From Rapana venosa (lineage: Eukaryota > Mollusca > Gastropoda > Neogastropoda > Muricidae), in contig CM054154.1 of NCBI GenBank assembly GCA_028751875.1, positions 52,679,476 to 52,743,475 of the forward strand: a stretch of 64,000 nt of DNA. Direction: 5' to 3'. Below the pieces are notes generated by a model. The model saw only the letters and a list, made by a program, of their open reading frames with translations, had not been told where the DNA came from and searched no databases. The translations under genes were made by a program, and so were the position numbers. The first letter of the stretch is position 1; the number at the start of each line of letters is the position of its first letter. Positions 24,336 through 35,901 of the stretch are shown here, one piece after another.

Positions 24336-24860
24336 TTTAAACGTCACAACTATGCAGGCCTACAGATTCCTAGCATATGTAGAGTATACAGTACCTATGC
24401 ACACGCACACAAACAATTACCGTACACATATGCATATACACCCAAATACACACACACTCGCACAAACACGCCCACAAAATCACACACAAGCATACACACG
24501 CGTGCACATACACACATACAAACACGTGCGCGCCCGCACACTCACACTATACACAAATATGTACACAGATCTGCACGCATGTATGTTCTCTCTCTCACAT
24601 ACACACACGCGCATACACACACACAAGTTTTTCGAGATTTTTTTTTTTAAACACCACATCCACATCTCCGGGTTCTTTTTTTAAATATTTTTTTAGGGGG
24701 GGCGGGGGGGGGGGGGGGGGGGGGCGTCTAATATCACTAAAAGTGAACAGACGTAAAAGTGAAGTCAACAACAACAACAACAACAGCACACACACACACA
24801 CACTTGTCTAATATCACGTAATGTGAAAAGACGATTAATTAAAGAAGATTAAAGAAGCAC
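24336..24860. repeat. CA-rich DNA, G tract and paired hairpin motifs
   Basis: Irregular (CA)n with CG/TA variants fills 24,395-24,630. G7-C-G21 lies at 24,696-24,724. Two related hairpins follow: CGTCT..TCAC..GTGA..AGACG at 24,725-24,753 and GTCT..TCAC..GTGA..AGAC at about 24,806-24,832. (CAA)n and (CA)n lie between them. No coding sequence. Confidence 0.75.
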
Positions 24861-25011
24861 ACACATAAAGGTTGTACACTCCAGCAGGGCGATGGGGTTT
24901 GGGCTGTTGAGGGCAGGGACAAAAATGAAATTGAACAAGAGGGGAAAATCTCAGAATTGAAATAAATGTGTCTTGAGGCCGGATTTAAATCACCTTTATG
25001 AAGCCTCTTTG
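24861..25011 (-). mobile_element. L2-type 3' UTR fragment
   Basis: 'gtcttgaggccggatttaaa' (about 24,970) and the preceding 'ggttgtacactccagcaggg' match the reversed 3' region of the other L2-type copies. With 23,111-23,465 it probably represents one reversed L2 3' end split by later insertions. Confidence 0.7.
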
Positions 25012-25220
25012 GCATATAGCATGCAGACCAGTGCAAACAAAACCCAGCTGATGACTAATAGTGCCAATGGCATCATCATTGAATAATTATAGAGGGCAAG
25101 AAAATCGAGACCATCCATAGCTTCAAATCTTTGGAAGCTAAAGTATTGAATAAAGGATCAAAACCTGAAATTCTCTTCAAGATAGCCCAGACCACAGCTG
25201 CAATGACCAAAATGAAAGCT
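25012..25220 (+). mobile_element. RTE-like family 2 LINE, continuation after insertions
   Basis: Reads QLMTNSANGIIIE, then after a slip LNKGSKPEILFKIAQTTAAM. This is the region directly downstream of the FVDD site in this family, so it completes the element broken at 23,110. It is then cut by L2-type sequence. Confidence 0.8.
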
Positions 25221-26056
25221 CAATATTCCATGTCATTCCGACAAGAACATCGCCATCTGCTTCAAAATCAGACTGATGCGTTCCCTTATCATGCCCATAT
25301 TTTTCTTCTCACTCAGTGCATTCCACAGCTTATACCCACTATCACGAAAATAGTAAACTCATCTCTTCTTTCAGGAATTTTTCCATCACATCTCAAAACT
25401 GCAATAGTTACACCTGTACTAAAAAGCACGACCTCAACACTAACATTCTGACGAATTACAGACCTGTTTCTAACCTACCTTTTTATCTCTTAAGTCCTTG
25501 AAAAAGTTCTGAAACAACTCAACAGCCACCTTCATTCCAATAGTCTTCTTCCCCTTTTCCAGTCTGTCTATCGCACCAACCACAGCACTGAAACCACCGT
25601 AGTCCACACCTTAAATATGCCTCTACATGTTTCTGACTCAGGGAAAATCTCCATTCTCACTCTTCTCGACTTATCTGCAGCCTTTGACACTATAGCCCAT
25701 TCCATTCTTCTGTCCGTCTCAAAAACACGATTGGTATTACAGGCACAGCCCTCACCTGGTTTAGTTCATACCTTACAGGTCGATTCTACATAGTTACAAT
25801 AGACAAGATTCAATCATCACCTACCAAACTGGAATGTGGAGTCCCACAGGAATCAGTTCTCGGTCCTGTTCTTTTTCACTCTCTACACTGCTCCACTTTC
25901 ATATATAATAAACCGTCATCAGATCAACCATCATTTCTATGCCAAAGACTCTCAGATACTTAGTAATGATACACCTGAAAATCTGCCTTCTCTCTTGACA
26001 AATATGGACTACTGCCTTCAAGATATCCAAAACTGGATGATACAGAACAAGTTAAT
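25221..26056 (+). mobile_element. L2/CR1-type LINE, RT module A
   Basis: Frames read LTNYRPVSNLPF, then NHSTETTVVHTLN, LLDLSAAFDTIAHS (25,661-25,702), a frame-slipped GVPQ-type block and FYAKDSQ at 25,937-25,957. The catalytic YADD has become YAKD, so it is inactive. The module stops at MIQNKL and joins module B internally at about 26,056, with no 3' tail. Confidence 0.88.
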
Positions 26057-27312
26057 AGCACTGAAACTACCCTAGTCTATACCCTAAATACACTTCTACT
26101 TGCTTCTGACTCGGGGAAAATCTCCCTTCTCACTCTACTCGACTTATCTGCAGCCTTTGACACTATTGACCATTCAATTCTTCTTTCCCGTCTTCAAAAA
26201 ACATTCGGTGTTACTGGCACAGCCCTCTCCTGGTTCAGTTCATACCTCACTGACCGATTCCAGACAGTCTCAGTAACAAGATACAGTCAATACCTGCCAA
26301 ACTGGAATGTGGTGTCCCGCAGGGATCAGTTCTCCGTCCTGTTCTTTTCACTCTCTATACTGTTCCACTATCACATATAATAAACCGTCATCATATCAAC
26401 TATCACTTTTACGCAGATGACTCAGATTCAAAGTAGTGTTACACCTGAAAATCTGCCTTCTCTCTTGACAAATATGGCCTACTGCTTTCAAGATATCCAA
26501 AGCTGGATGATACAAAACAAGTTACAGTTAAACGCAGATAAAACCGAAGCCATGCTTGTAGGGACCAAACACGAACTCTCTTCCATTACAACAACTTCAA
26601 TAGAACTCGGTAATACATCGGTCCCTCTGTCCACTGCTGTGAAGTATCTAGGAGTTGTTATCGACAACACACTGTCTATGCAAAAATTCATCACCCAGAC
26701 CTGTCAGTCGCGCTACTATCAATTACGGCGTATCAGTGCAATTCGAAAGTACCTGTCCACTGATGCAACATCTAAACTTGTTGCGTCTTTCATTCTCTCA
26801 CGTCTGGACTATTGCAATTCTCTTTTAGCTGGTCTTCCAGCAACATCTACCCACTCCCTTCAATGTATACAAAACTCTGCAGCTCGCCTAGTCCTCAGAA
26901 AGAAAAAATAACACATTACTTCTCTCTTGCGATCACTCCACTGGTTGCCTGTGCCACAGAGAGTAAACTATAAGATCAGTACCCTCTGTTACAAATGTCT
27001 CCACCAAACAGCACCCTCCTACCTCTGTGAATGTCTTCACCTGTACACTCCTTCTCGTTCCCTCCTCTCTGCTGCAGATACCTTGTGCTTACGAATACCT
27101 AGATTCAACCAGTCCACCGTTGGTCGTCGCTCTTTATGTATTTCTGGTCCATCCATCTGGAACAACCTTCCTCTCTCTCTTCAACAGAGGCCTACATATG
27201 ACACATTTAAATCCAGCCTCAAGACATATTTGTTTCAAACCTAACTTTTTCATCTCAAAACTGCCCCTGCCTTCAACAGCCCAAATCCCATTACCCTGCC
27301 AAAGCCTACAAC

Positions 27313-27378
<66 letters not shown>

Positions 27379-27556
27379 CGTGTGCGTGCGTGTGTATGTA
27401 TATATAGGTGTGTATATTTGAATTTTGTTTAAGCTTTTGATAGTTATTGGCTGCATGACTCTGTAAGAATATGTTGAATGCAAGCGCTCTGATTTGTCTT
27501 TGCAAGATATAGCGCTATACAAATTCCATTTATTATTATTATTATTATTATTATTA
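26057..27556 (+). mobile_element. L2/CR1-type LINE, RT module B with 3' UTR and tail
   Basis: Starts again inside the RT (STETTLVYTLN). It has LLDLSAAFDTIDHSILLSRL (26,136-26,195), a GVPQGS block at 26,311 and an intact FYADDSQ at 26,407-26,427. A 164-residue open frame (26,417-26,911) covers QLNADKTEAMLVGTKH, KYLGVVIDNTLSM and SRLDYCNSLLAGLP. It continues, after a slip at about 26,910, to the terminal LHWLPVPQRVNYKISTLCYK region and stop at about 27,244. The 3' UTR holds (TG)n at 27,314-27,400. The tail is 'gatatagcgctatacaaatt' plus (TTA)n. This is the best-preserved L2-type copy. Confidence 0.92.
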
Positions 27557-28574
27557 TACAGAACAAGTTACAGCTAAATCCAGACAATACCGAAGCCATG
27601 TTTGTGGGGACCAAACACAAACTCTCTCTCATCACAACAGCTTCAATAGAATTCGGCAATTGTCAATTCCTCTATCCACTGCTGTGAAGTATCTTGGGGT
27701 TGTTTTCAACAACACACTCTCCATGAAAAACTTCATCACCCAGACCTGCCAATCATGCTACTATCAATTATGGCGTATTAGTGCAATTCGAAAGTACCTG
27801 TCCACTGATGCAACATCCAAACTAGTGGCATCTCTCATTCTTTCACGTCTGGACTATTGCAATTCTCTTCTGGCTGGTCTGCCAGCATCATCAATCCACT
27901 CCCTTCAACGTATACAAAACTATGCAGCTCTACTTGTCCTCAGAAAGATAACATCTGAGCACAATACTCCTCTCTTGCAATCTCTCTTGTGGAGTGCACT
28001 GGCTGCCTGTGCCACAGAGAGTAAGCTATAAGATCAGTACCCTGTTACAAATGTCTCCACAAAACAGCTCCCTCCTACCTCTGTGACTGTCTTCACCTGT
28101 ACATTCCTTCTCGTCCACCCCCCCACCTTCCCTTCCCTGCTGCAGATACCATGTCCTTACGAATACCTAGATTGAACCAATCCACTGTTGTCAGTTGCTC
28201 TTTCTCTGTTTCTGGTCCATCAATCTGGAATGGCCTCCCTCTCTCCCTTCGCCAAAAGCCTACTTATGACACTTTTAAATCCAGCCTCAAGACATATTTA
28301 TTCCAAAGCTAAGATTTTCCCCTCTTGTTTGATCTCAAATCTATCCCTGCCTAAAACAGCCAAAATACCATCACCCTGCCAAAGTGTATAACCTGTGTGT
28401 ATGTGTGTGTGTGGGGGGGGGGGGGGGGTGCACGCCTGTATGTACATTTGATTTTGTTAACTCTGTTAATTGTTATTGGTTGTATGTGTAGGGGTGTGTT
28501 GAATGCAAGCCCTTTGATTTCTTTTTGCAAGATATAGCGCTATATAAATTCCATTTTTCATTTATTATTATTAT
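27557..28574 (+). mobile_element. L2/CR1-type LINE, 5'-truncated copy C
   Basis: Begins immediately after the (TTA)n of copy B at the QLNPDN-like segment. It has an open frame at 27,660-28,031 (KYLGVVFNNTLSMKNF, SRLDYCNSLLAGLPASS), then the C-terminal region with a 'VSGPSIWNGLP' type motif after slips. It ends with a G-run at 28,413-28,428 and the tail 'agcgctatataaattcc' at 28,537-28,553 plus (TTA)n. Confidence 0.9.
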
Positions 28575-28953
28575 TACATCTCCTCACTGGCTGCCTGTCT
28601 CACAAAGACTGGAGTATAAGATCAATACCCTCTGTTTCAAATGTCTCCACAAATCTGCACCCTCTTATCTCGGTAGCTGTCCTCACCTGTACACTCCATC
28701 CCGTTCCCTTCGTTCAGCCACAGATGCTTTGTGCTTTTGAACACCCAGATTCAAACAAACCACTGTTGGCCGTCGCTCTTTCTCTGTTTCTGGTCCATCC
28801 ACCTGGAATGACCTCCCTCTTTCACTTCGCCGAAAGTCTTCATTTGATACCTTCAAATCCAGCCTCAAAACACACCTATTTCCTACCCGAGACTTTCCCC
28901 TTATAACTGTCCCAAATTTTCAACAGCATCCTTTACCTCCTAAGTGTTTTCGC

Positions 28954-29027
<74 letters not shown>

Positions 29028-29190
29028 GCGGTGTGTGCGCGCGCGCGCAGTATAGATTTGTAATCTTGTTGTTCATTATGATTAAGGAGAGTTGCCATGC
29101 CTGTAAATGATTTGAGTTCAAGCGCTTCGATTTACCTGGTTTTTTTTTTTTCAAGATTTCAGCGCTATATAAAATCCATATATTTCAGGT
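28575..29190 (+). mobile_element. L2/CR1-type LINE, 5'-truncated copy D
   Basis: Begins at the HWLPVSQRLEYKINTLCFK segment immediately after the tail of copy C. It contains SAPSYLGSCPHLYTPSRSLR, a long (GT)n at 28,957-29,030 and the tail 'cagcgctatataaaatccat' at 29,160-29,179, but no TTA run. A third serial insertion or duplication of the same 3' end. Confidence 0.88.
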
Positions 29191-29954
29191 CAGATATCGC
29201 AGAGACCCCTCCTGCTACTTTGGATCAACCATTGTATCACCCAGTACCTACCTGCCACATGTAGGGGAGAAACCCAAGTCAAAAAATCCGACCCTGTGAG
29301 AGGGATGCGTTCCGCCAGGGTTGATTGCCCAAGACACATCTCAGAAGACTACGTCCCAGAATCTCCTACCGACTCGTCGTCGCCCGGGTTACCAAGGACC
29401 AGTCACCTTCTGTTGGTCATCAGCGCCAGGGAGGTCGAAAGTATGCTACTGATGTAAAACCCAGCAAAATCCGTGAGCCAGAAACAACACTACATTAGCA
29501 CATGGACATTACGCACTAAGAGCTGCAGCAAAGATGGAGAGAACTGACACATGAATGTCCAGATATCATGGCACACCTTCTGGAGCTTCATCTGCGAAAT
29601 AAAGGTGGAAAAACAATAGGAGAAACAACGACCCAGGAAGACCAAAATTATACTACATGTGGACAAACAGGATAAGCATGAACCGGCCTGGGTGTTCTCG
29701 TTCACAAAGACAACCGGAACACCGCCATAGAGCTGTAGACTGTTCCCAGCAGACTTATTACCAGCCGCCTGAAGCAACCCCCTTAAGTCCTTCGGAATGA
29801 GACTACATATAACCTTTGAGGCCTCCGTGTACGAACCGCATTGCAGAACATCTGCGCACGACGTTAATCCTGTTCTATCTTGTTCGAAAGAGATAGCCAT
29901 TGGCGTCCGGTGGGAACAGATGACAAATTTAAAAAACCGCACACACTACGGCTC
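29191..29954 (+). mobile_element. RTE-like family 2 LINE, 5' region
   Basis: Matches the 5' start of the same family at 47,030-47,400: 'ccacatgtaggggagaaacc' here against 'ccatgtgggggaaccagccc' there, followed by the same order of blocks ('accaaggaccagtcacc', 'cagcgcc..'). The endonuclease frame is broken throughout. It is split from 30,055 onward by a small L2 tail. Confidence 0.7.
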
Positions 29955-30054
29955 TTATAAAAAAAAAATCTGAGCGCGCATTGATTTGTTCTTAAAAAGA
30001 TTCAGCGCTATATAAATTCCATACAGTAGCTATTATTATTATTATATAATATTA
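29955..30054 (+). mobile_element. Solo L2-type tail
   Basis: About 100 bp: A-rich start, 'tctgagcgcgca', 'agattcagcgctatataaat' at 30,000-30,019 and (TTA)n to about 30,054. Only the extreme 3' end of the L2-type element is present, dropped into the family 2 endonuclease. Confidence 0.8.
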
Positions 30055-30700
30055 TTCTACTTATTTAACAAACATTGAGCTACAGGCCAGACGCCCCTAC
30101 ATCAGACTAATTCGCGCACAGATGAAGTCCATAGAAGAATTTTATGACCCAGCTACAGAGGTTCTGAATCAAACTCCCAAGAAAAACATCCTTGTTCGTG
30201 CAAGGTACTGGAACGCCAACGGTAGGAGAAGAACATGTAAAGATTGGCGAGGAAAGCGTTGTGAGCCACATGCAATAACCAATCAAATGAAAGAGGCTTG
30301 AGACTCCTGATTTGGCCAGTAACAACACCTTCCAGTAGGAATACACTTGGCCCACACCAAGAAATCCAGAAAATGGACATGAGAGCATAGACCAAAATGG
30401 AGAACACCACAAACAATAGTACTCACTCATGGATGAAAAGACGGTTTCTGTCTAGCGATAACAACGCACAGACACGGAAGTTTTCCCATGAGCAGACATA
30501 GAGTGACTTCCCGTATCAAAAATAGGTCGAAAACGATGCTAACTAGTTTATTCTGGAGAGGAAATTTTGAGTCACGAAAACCAGTCACAATGACAAACCC
30601 GAAGTAATGGGAACAACGCTGCCAATCCAACCCAGTTTACAGAGAAAAAGATCCAGGAAAAACGATGAAAGCGACTTCAGCAAGGCAGGCAACAACGATT
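30055..30700 (+). mobile_element. RTE-like family 2 LINE, endonuclease continuation
   Basis: Translated with slips: a 'EEFYDPATEVLNQTPKKNI' segment, then 'NERGLRLLI' and the block equivalent to 'NTLGPHKKSRKW' (30,340-30,375). These correspond to 21,500-21,700 in the other copy, plus upstream sequence missing there. Dead; its end is diffuse. Confidence 0.7.
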
Positions 30701-32454
30701 CAACGGAGGGATCACACCCATCTTTCACGCTCTAACAACCAGCGTTAACTCTAGTCCCATCTCATAGCTTTTCGACTTCACCTCAGTCGCAGCGAGCGCC
30801 ATTTTAGCTCTAAAAAGTTATCATAACTTACGTGAGCATATTACAGAAACTTTAGATAAATCAACACTATGTCTCAGTCTAAACTAGAATACATAAATCA
30901 TTCGAAAAATTTGTTGATTGTCTGCCAAAAGAAAAGGAAGGAGCCCACTGCAAACAAAACACATGCAGAAATGAAAACCCATCTCCCCTGTCATCCTTAT
31001 GCTGATGCCCTTAAACTCGAATACAGACATCCGCTCACCCATCCCCAAAAGTCTTAGGCAGAGTGAGAGCCTCGTGGCAGTGAGATGGACAGTATATAGA
31101 GAGACCGAAAAGGCAAAAAAAAAAAGCAAAACCAACTCAAGAAATGACGTCAAGGTTAATGGGAAATCTACAAGGAATGACATGACGTCCAAGGTTAATG
31201 AGGGTAATTACAAGAATGACACAAATGAGACCCAGAAAGACCAGGGCCTTCCAATGAGTGGACTATTCAATCAAAGGGACTGACTCAGAACATGCCAGCC
31301 TGTACTCATTTTCATGACACCACGCTGAACAAAATTCAATCCATCACGTTTAGCTCTGTCCTTTGGCCTTCAGTTGGCAAAAAGAACAGACCTACTACCA
31401 TCGACAAATGTCAAGAACAGTGGGCGAAGCAGCTAGCCAGGAGCTAGAACTGCCCCAGAGACTGTGTCTGCTGCATACGGGCATCACCGACATCATAGTG
31501 GAAGATACGAAGCATGTGGCAAGCCATGCAGCGGCTGGAAAGGCTTGTTCACGGAAACCTTCACCCAAAAGCCATGTCTTATGCTAGTAAACAGGCGAAC
31601 ACCCGAGTGAACCAACAACCATCTAGAAAGCAGATGGGATCGTGTCTCTACCTCACGCTCTCACCTGTACTCGTAAATGGTCAACAAAATATCATGCACC
31701 GTTTTCCCACCTCTGCATAAGAGAATACCATGATTCTAACATCTGCAAGGTGAAACATTTCACATAACAACTATCGAATGCCAGTAATTCAACTATGTTT
31801 GCAGAGTCTTGGGCCGCCACCGTTGTCAGCTGATCTGGAACAGCCAAACGAAGACGACAGAGCCCGGGGGTTCCAGCGCCAGCACCCGAGCCGACCATTC
31901 CACGGCAACCCCATGGACTGGCAAGACCTGGTCACCCTCTGTCACCCGACGCAGGATCCTCTGCCACCCCATCCACAAGGGCGTTCTGAGTCATTAATAA
32001 ACCTATTGCTCTTAGTCAAACAGTTGCACACTCATGCACACATGCACGGCCACACATGCAAGGATTTTACTCAGATTCCATTCCATATATAACCATGGAC
32101 ATTTCTTTCAATCAGGAGTCTCTCCAACCACCACATTCATTCACCATAAGATACTTCATTACATTTTTCCCAGTGTCTGCATCACTGGAACATTGTCTTG
32201 ATTTTCTTTAACCCACCCCACCCTTACCTGTTCAATTTTTCTCTCTTTTTTTGGTATGTGTTGAGAGTGTGTTTTCACATGCGAGGTATAACGTTATTGT
32301 CGACTAAAAACCATTTTGACTATCAAAATATGTATACATGATAACACAACAAACAAATTCTTACACAACATGAAGTCAACTCTGGACATGACATAACCTT
32401 TTTTCTAAACAGGTGTAACATTTTGCAAGTCGGGACCTAGGAGCATAGCCACCC
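30701..32454. other. Unassigned region upstream of the I/Jockey-type LINE
   Basis: No confident family or frame over 1.75 kb. Short ORFs occur on both strands (for example 31,363-31,587 and 31,514-31,720), with no domain I can name. Position suggests it could hold the 5' UTR and a decayed ORF1 of the downstream LINE, but nothing in the sequence proves that. Confidence 0.35.
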
Positions 32455-35400
32455 CGATCGTTGGGCTTTACTCAATTCTTTTTTAACAATCTGAAGTTAT
32501 GCTATATTATCCCCTCCCAGCTCCGTATGAAAGTGGAAAAAGGAAAAATGCCTAAACTGGCAAAATTATATATTACCCACATTCCATTGTCTAATGTTTG
32601 TGACAATAAATCTAAAGTGAAATCGGCCAATATATGTCAGGCCGAGTTCTAGATAATGAAAAAGTTAATTTGTCTCTTCACTCCTTACTCTATAGTGCAA
32701 AGTACAAGCATATATTTATCATACATTGATCAGTTTTCAAAATCGTAACATAAGGACTGAAACTATACTGAAATGTAGTTGTCTGTATATTATACCTCAC
32801 GGTCCAAAAAATGACAACACTGACTGGTTAAAAAACTTACAGAACTTCATCAAAACGTAAATGGATCATTCAGGGAGATTTCAATTTCTCATACTGGATT
32901 CTGGTGCTCTAACCATCACCAGCAATCGTTTTAGAAGAAAACATTGTAGATTCAAAGCTTTGCATCTCTGAAACTGAAATGGTAGAGTAACCAGAATCCC
33001 TGATGTTCCCTATCGCACTAAACCCAGTGCCGATTGATTTAGCATGATATCATCTCCAGGGTTAGCAAGTAATTGCACCTGGAATGTCTTATCACGTCTA
33101 GATATGTCTCCGGATCTCTACGATCATTTCTCCTATGACAATTGTCCCTTTGAGGACCGTGCCAACATCAGATCTACCACCTAAAGAAAGATAAATCCCG
33201 CAATTTTAATACAAACTGGCTAACTGAGTACCTTTCAATCAGTTCTGCAAGCTAGTGATATGAAACGATTGAGCATAGACTAGGATATGATGTCTGAATA
33301 AATTCTATTCATATTTTTTTAGGCAAACCATACTTGCAGCTGAGTGTTCTTCCATCCCCAAACGCAAAACCATCAAGAATGGAAAGCGATCAGCGCAAAT
33401 AGATGGTGGACTAAAGCATGTGAAGACAAGCATAAAATATAAAAAGGAAACAGTACAAACATGTTCAAAGATCAATCAGAAGAAAACTTTATTCTACAAG
33501 AAATGTGCCTAAATGTCATTGGAGTAAAAAAGTAATTGCTCAGAGCGAAACACAAGTACACTCTTTGCGTACACTATATAATTTTGTATTCAATGAAGTA
33601 TCAGAATCCAAGGACTTACATAAACATCTTGGAAGAAAGTTACTGGTAATCTTTAGAGCAAAAATGGATTTTCACCTCCCAGACATATCCAATCAAGTTT
33701 GAAAAAATAGATTTTCCCAAGCTCATTGAAAAGCAGAAGCCTTTGTCACAGAAGTTTTCCAAAAAATAGTTCATCCCTAAAGCTGTAGTCCGGACATCAC
33801 AGTAATGGACATCATCTCTCACTCACTAAAGAAATCAGAAAAATCCCATCTCATATAATGCCGATTTTTGAATGCCATCCCTTTCAATAGACTAATTTAT
33901 TGGAACACTGTCTATATAATTCGTTTTCACATAACACAGACACAGTTGGTCCCGTGGTAGCTCTTCCAATATGTTAATCACCCATATGCCTTTAAAATGA
34001 ACAAACGGCTACTTATGTTCATTTTCCAAAAATGTTATGGATAAAATGAGCACTCTTCACCTAATAATTCTGGACGCAGTCGATCGTAGTCTTTACCAAT
34101 CCTTAACGAAAGGAAATGCGGTCATCAGTAGATAGTAATAGACCAAGTGTTTCTTACTTCCCAAGTGGGAAAGTGATGAAAAAAAATTCTTATATCTCTC
34201 TGCGGCTGTCTTTCATTATTCGTGAAAAAGAATTTAAAAAATAAAACATCCAAATTTGGGCGGGGGTTTATCCAACCAAACAGGCTGGCTTTAGAAAGGA
34301 AGATGTACTCTCGATCACTTGGTATAAATTATACACCATCAAATGTAAAAAACAATTTCCAGAAGAAAAAAGCTATTAGCCACAACTCCTTTGACGTGAA
34401 GAAGCGTATGAAGGAGTATGTCATGAAAAAATGTTGCATAAATTGAAACACCATTGTATCAATGGATGTTAACATAAATACTTAAACCATTTGTCGTCTG
34501 ATAACATCAATTAATACTAAACTGGGTTCAGTCTCAATCTCTCTCGTTAAGCCTATTGATTTAGGTATGCCGCAGGGATCATGCGCTTGCCCCAATTTTC
34601 TGTCTCTATTCTGGTACACTCTATGACCTCTTCTTAGTTGTTGTCAACTGATACCAGAGTGTTCAGTTCCCTGATGATATCGCTATAAAGGATAAATACT
34701 TCAGTTACGAAAAACATTACAGAAAGAGTATCAAATCATGTTGAAAAATTATATCAAATAGCCTAAAAATTCCGTAGCTGTTATGAATAGAGAATACAGT
34801 AGAATTAATCTGCAGAAACAACATGTCATGGTCTTTTTAATAAATGGTCTAATAACCATCAAAATACCAATACTGAAATAGAAGGAACAGTGCTTAAGTA
34901 TTAAAACCAGATGTCAAATTACTTAGGTGTAATTTTAACGAGAAAAGCTGAGAGAGCTGGAAAGATGCCAGATTAACCAGTTAATATCTGAGGCCTGAGA
35001 AAAGACTTAACTTTTGAAAAAAAATAAATCACTTTCTACAGCATGGAGCCAACATACCACCGACCTCACTGAGATCCTCACATTAGCTCATCTTTATAGC
35101 TCAAAATTAATCTATGGACAAGAAGTATTATTTTTATCTCTGCTGCAGATTACCTACTTAAAAAATTACAAAGTTTAGAACAGAAAAAAAGCCATGAAAA
35201 ACATAAACACTTGGTGTTTTCTGGTCCATTCAAACATAAATAATACTTATAATGAAGCACATTACACTCCACTTTCTGAAACAAAGAAGATTGGCCGGTA
35301 TCAAAGTATGTTATTCGAAGTCTCTCTGTTCCAAATTCAGTAACTGATAATTTTTTATGAATCAAGACACTGAGACAATCCAAAAACGACGACTGTCTAG

Positions 35401-35476
35401 CAATGTTTTCCCTTTCTCCTGCCAAAAAACAATTATACAGATTTCATCTAATGAAACAGACATTATTTATTGATTT
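32455..35476 (+). mobile_element. I/Jockey-type LINE: endonuclease, linker, RT (decayed)
   Basis: The endonuclease core reads CLYIIPHGPKNDNTDWLKNL (about 32,780-32,840), then WIIQGDFNF with the catalytic D and N at about 32,864-32,892, and the 'RIPDVPYRTKPSA.D' block near 32,992. The linker reads 'AECSIPKRKTIKNGKR' (33,341-33,390) and 'ENFILQEMCL'-like text. RT fragments include a frame-slipped QAGFRKEDVL near 34,280, GMPQGS (34,568-34,585) and SNYLGVIL (34,916-34,940). The thumb region has an 'AHLYSSKLIYGQEV' block near 35,090. Stops and frameshifts are very frequent. It is interrupted by the third SINE, then continues at 35,902. Confidence 0.8.
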
Positions 35477-35901
35477 TATACCTACTTTAAGTCACAGATT
35501 TCTCTGCGGAAATTTCGGCTGATCTCATTCCCCGGTGAGGATACTGAAGATCTACTCGTCGCCACAAAAAAGCAGCGCCACCCTTTTTTTTTTTTTTTTG
35601 GTCTGCAACTGTATTTCTTTCCATCTATCAGAGTGGCTTTTTTCTAAGAATTTTTTGCCAGGACAACTCTCTTGTTGCCGTGGGCTTTCTCTTTTTCGTG
35701 CTGCCATAATTATTTCTGTAACACACGGGACCTTCGTTTATCGTCGCATCCGAAAGACTAGCGCCAGCAACCACCACTCATGGTACTAAATGAGGGGGAA
35801 ACAGTATTCCGCGGGCCAGACGGATACAAACCACGCACCACTTCCCGACCCGGACTTTTCGCCTGTCTAGACAGGCGCGTTACCACGAGAACCACCGACC
35901 C
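35477..35901 (-). mobile_element. tRNA-derived SINE, copy 3 of 4
   Basis: Same family and orientation as copies 1 and 2. It retains GTCGCC, 'gcagcgccaccc', 'gcacacgggacc'-like and 'gactagcgcc' blocks. The B box is degraded (complement of 35,821-35,832 reads GGTTTGTATCCG). It is inserted between the RT and RNase H parts of the I/Jockey-type element. Confidence 0.88.

Larger units (their letters stand above)
18780..27483. repeat. Right arm of the large inverted repeat
   Basis: Partner of 1-9,038 in opposite orientation. It spans the RTE C-terminus, the Tx1/L1-like C-terminus, the family 2 RTE-like element with its internal insertions, and two L2-type units. The sequence here is mostly clean, so features were called from this arm and transferred to the other. 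Confidence 0.9.

Noticed and set aside
24095..24347. Minus-strand ORFs over the poly(A)-ended repeat
   Set aside because: Antisense to a repeat that is oriented by its poly(A) end; no domain recognised.
30107..30630. Minus-strand hydrophobic ORFs
   Set aside because: They are antisense to the family 2 endonuclease.
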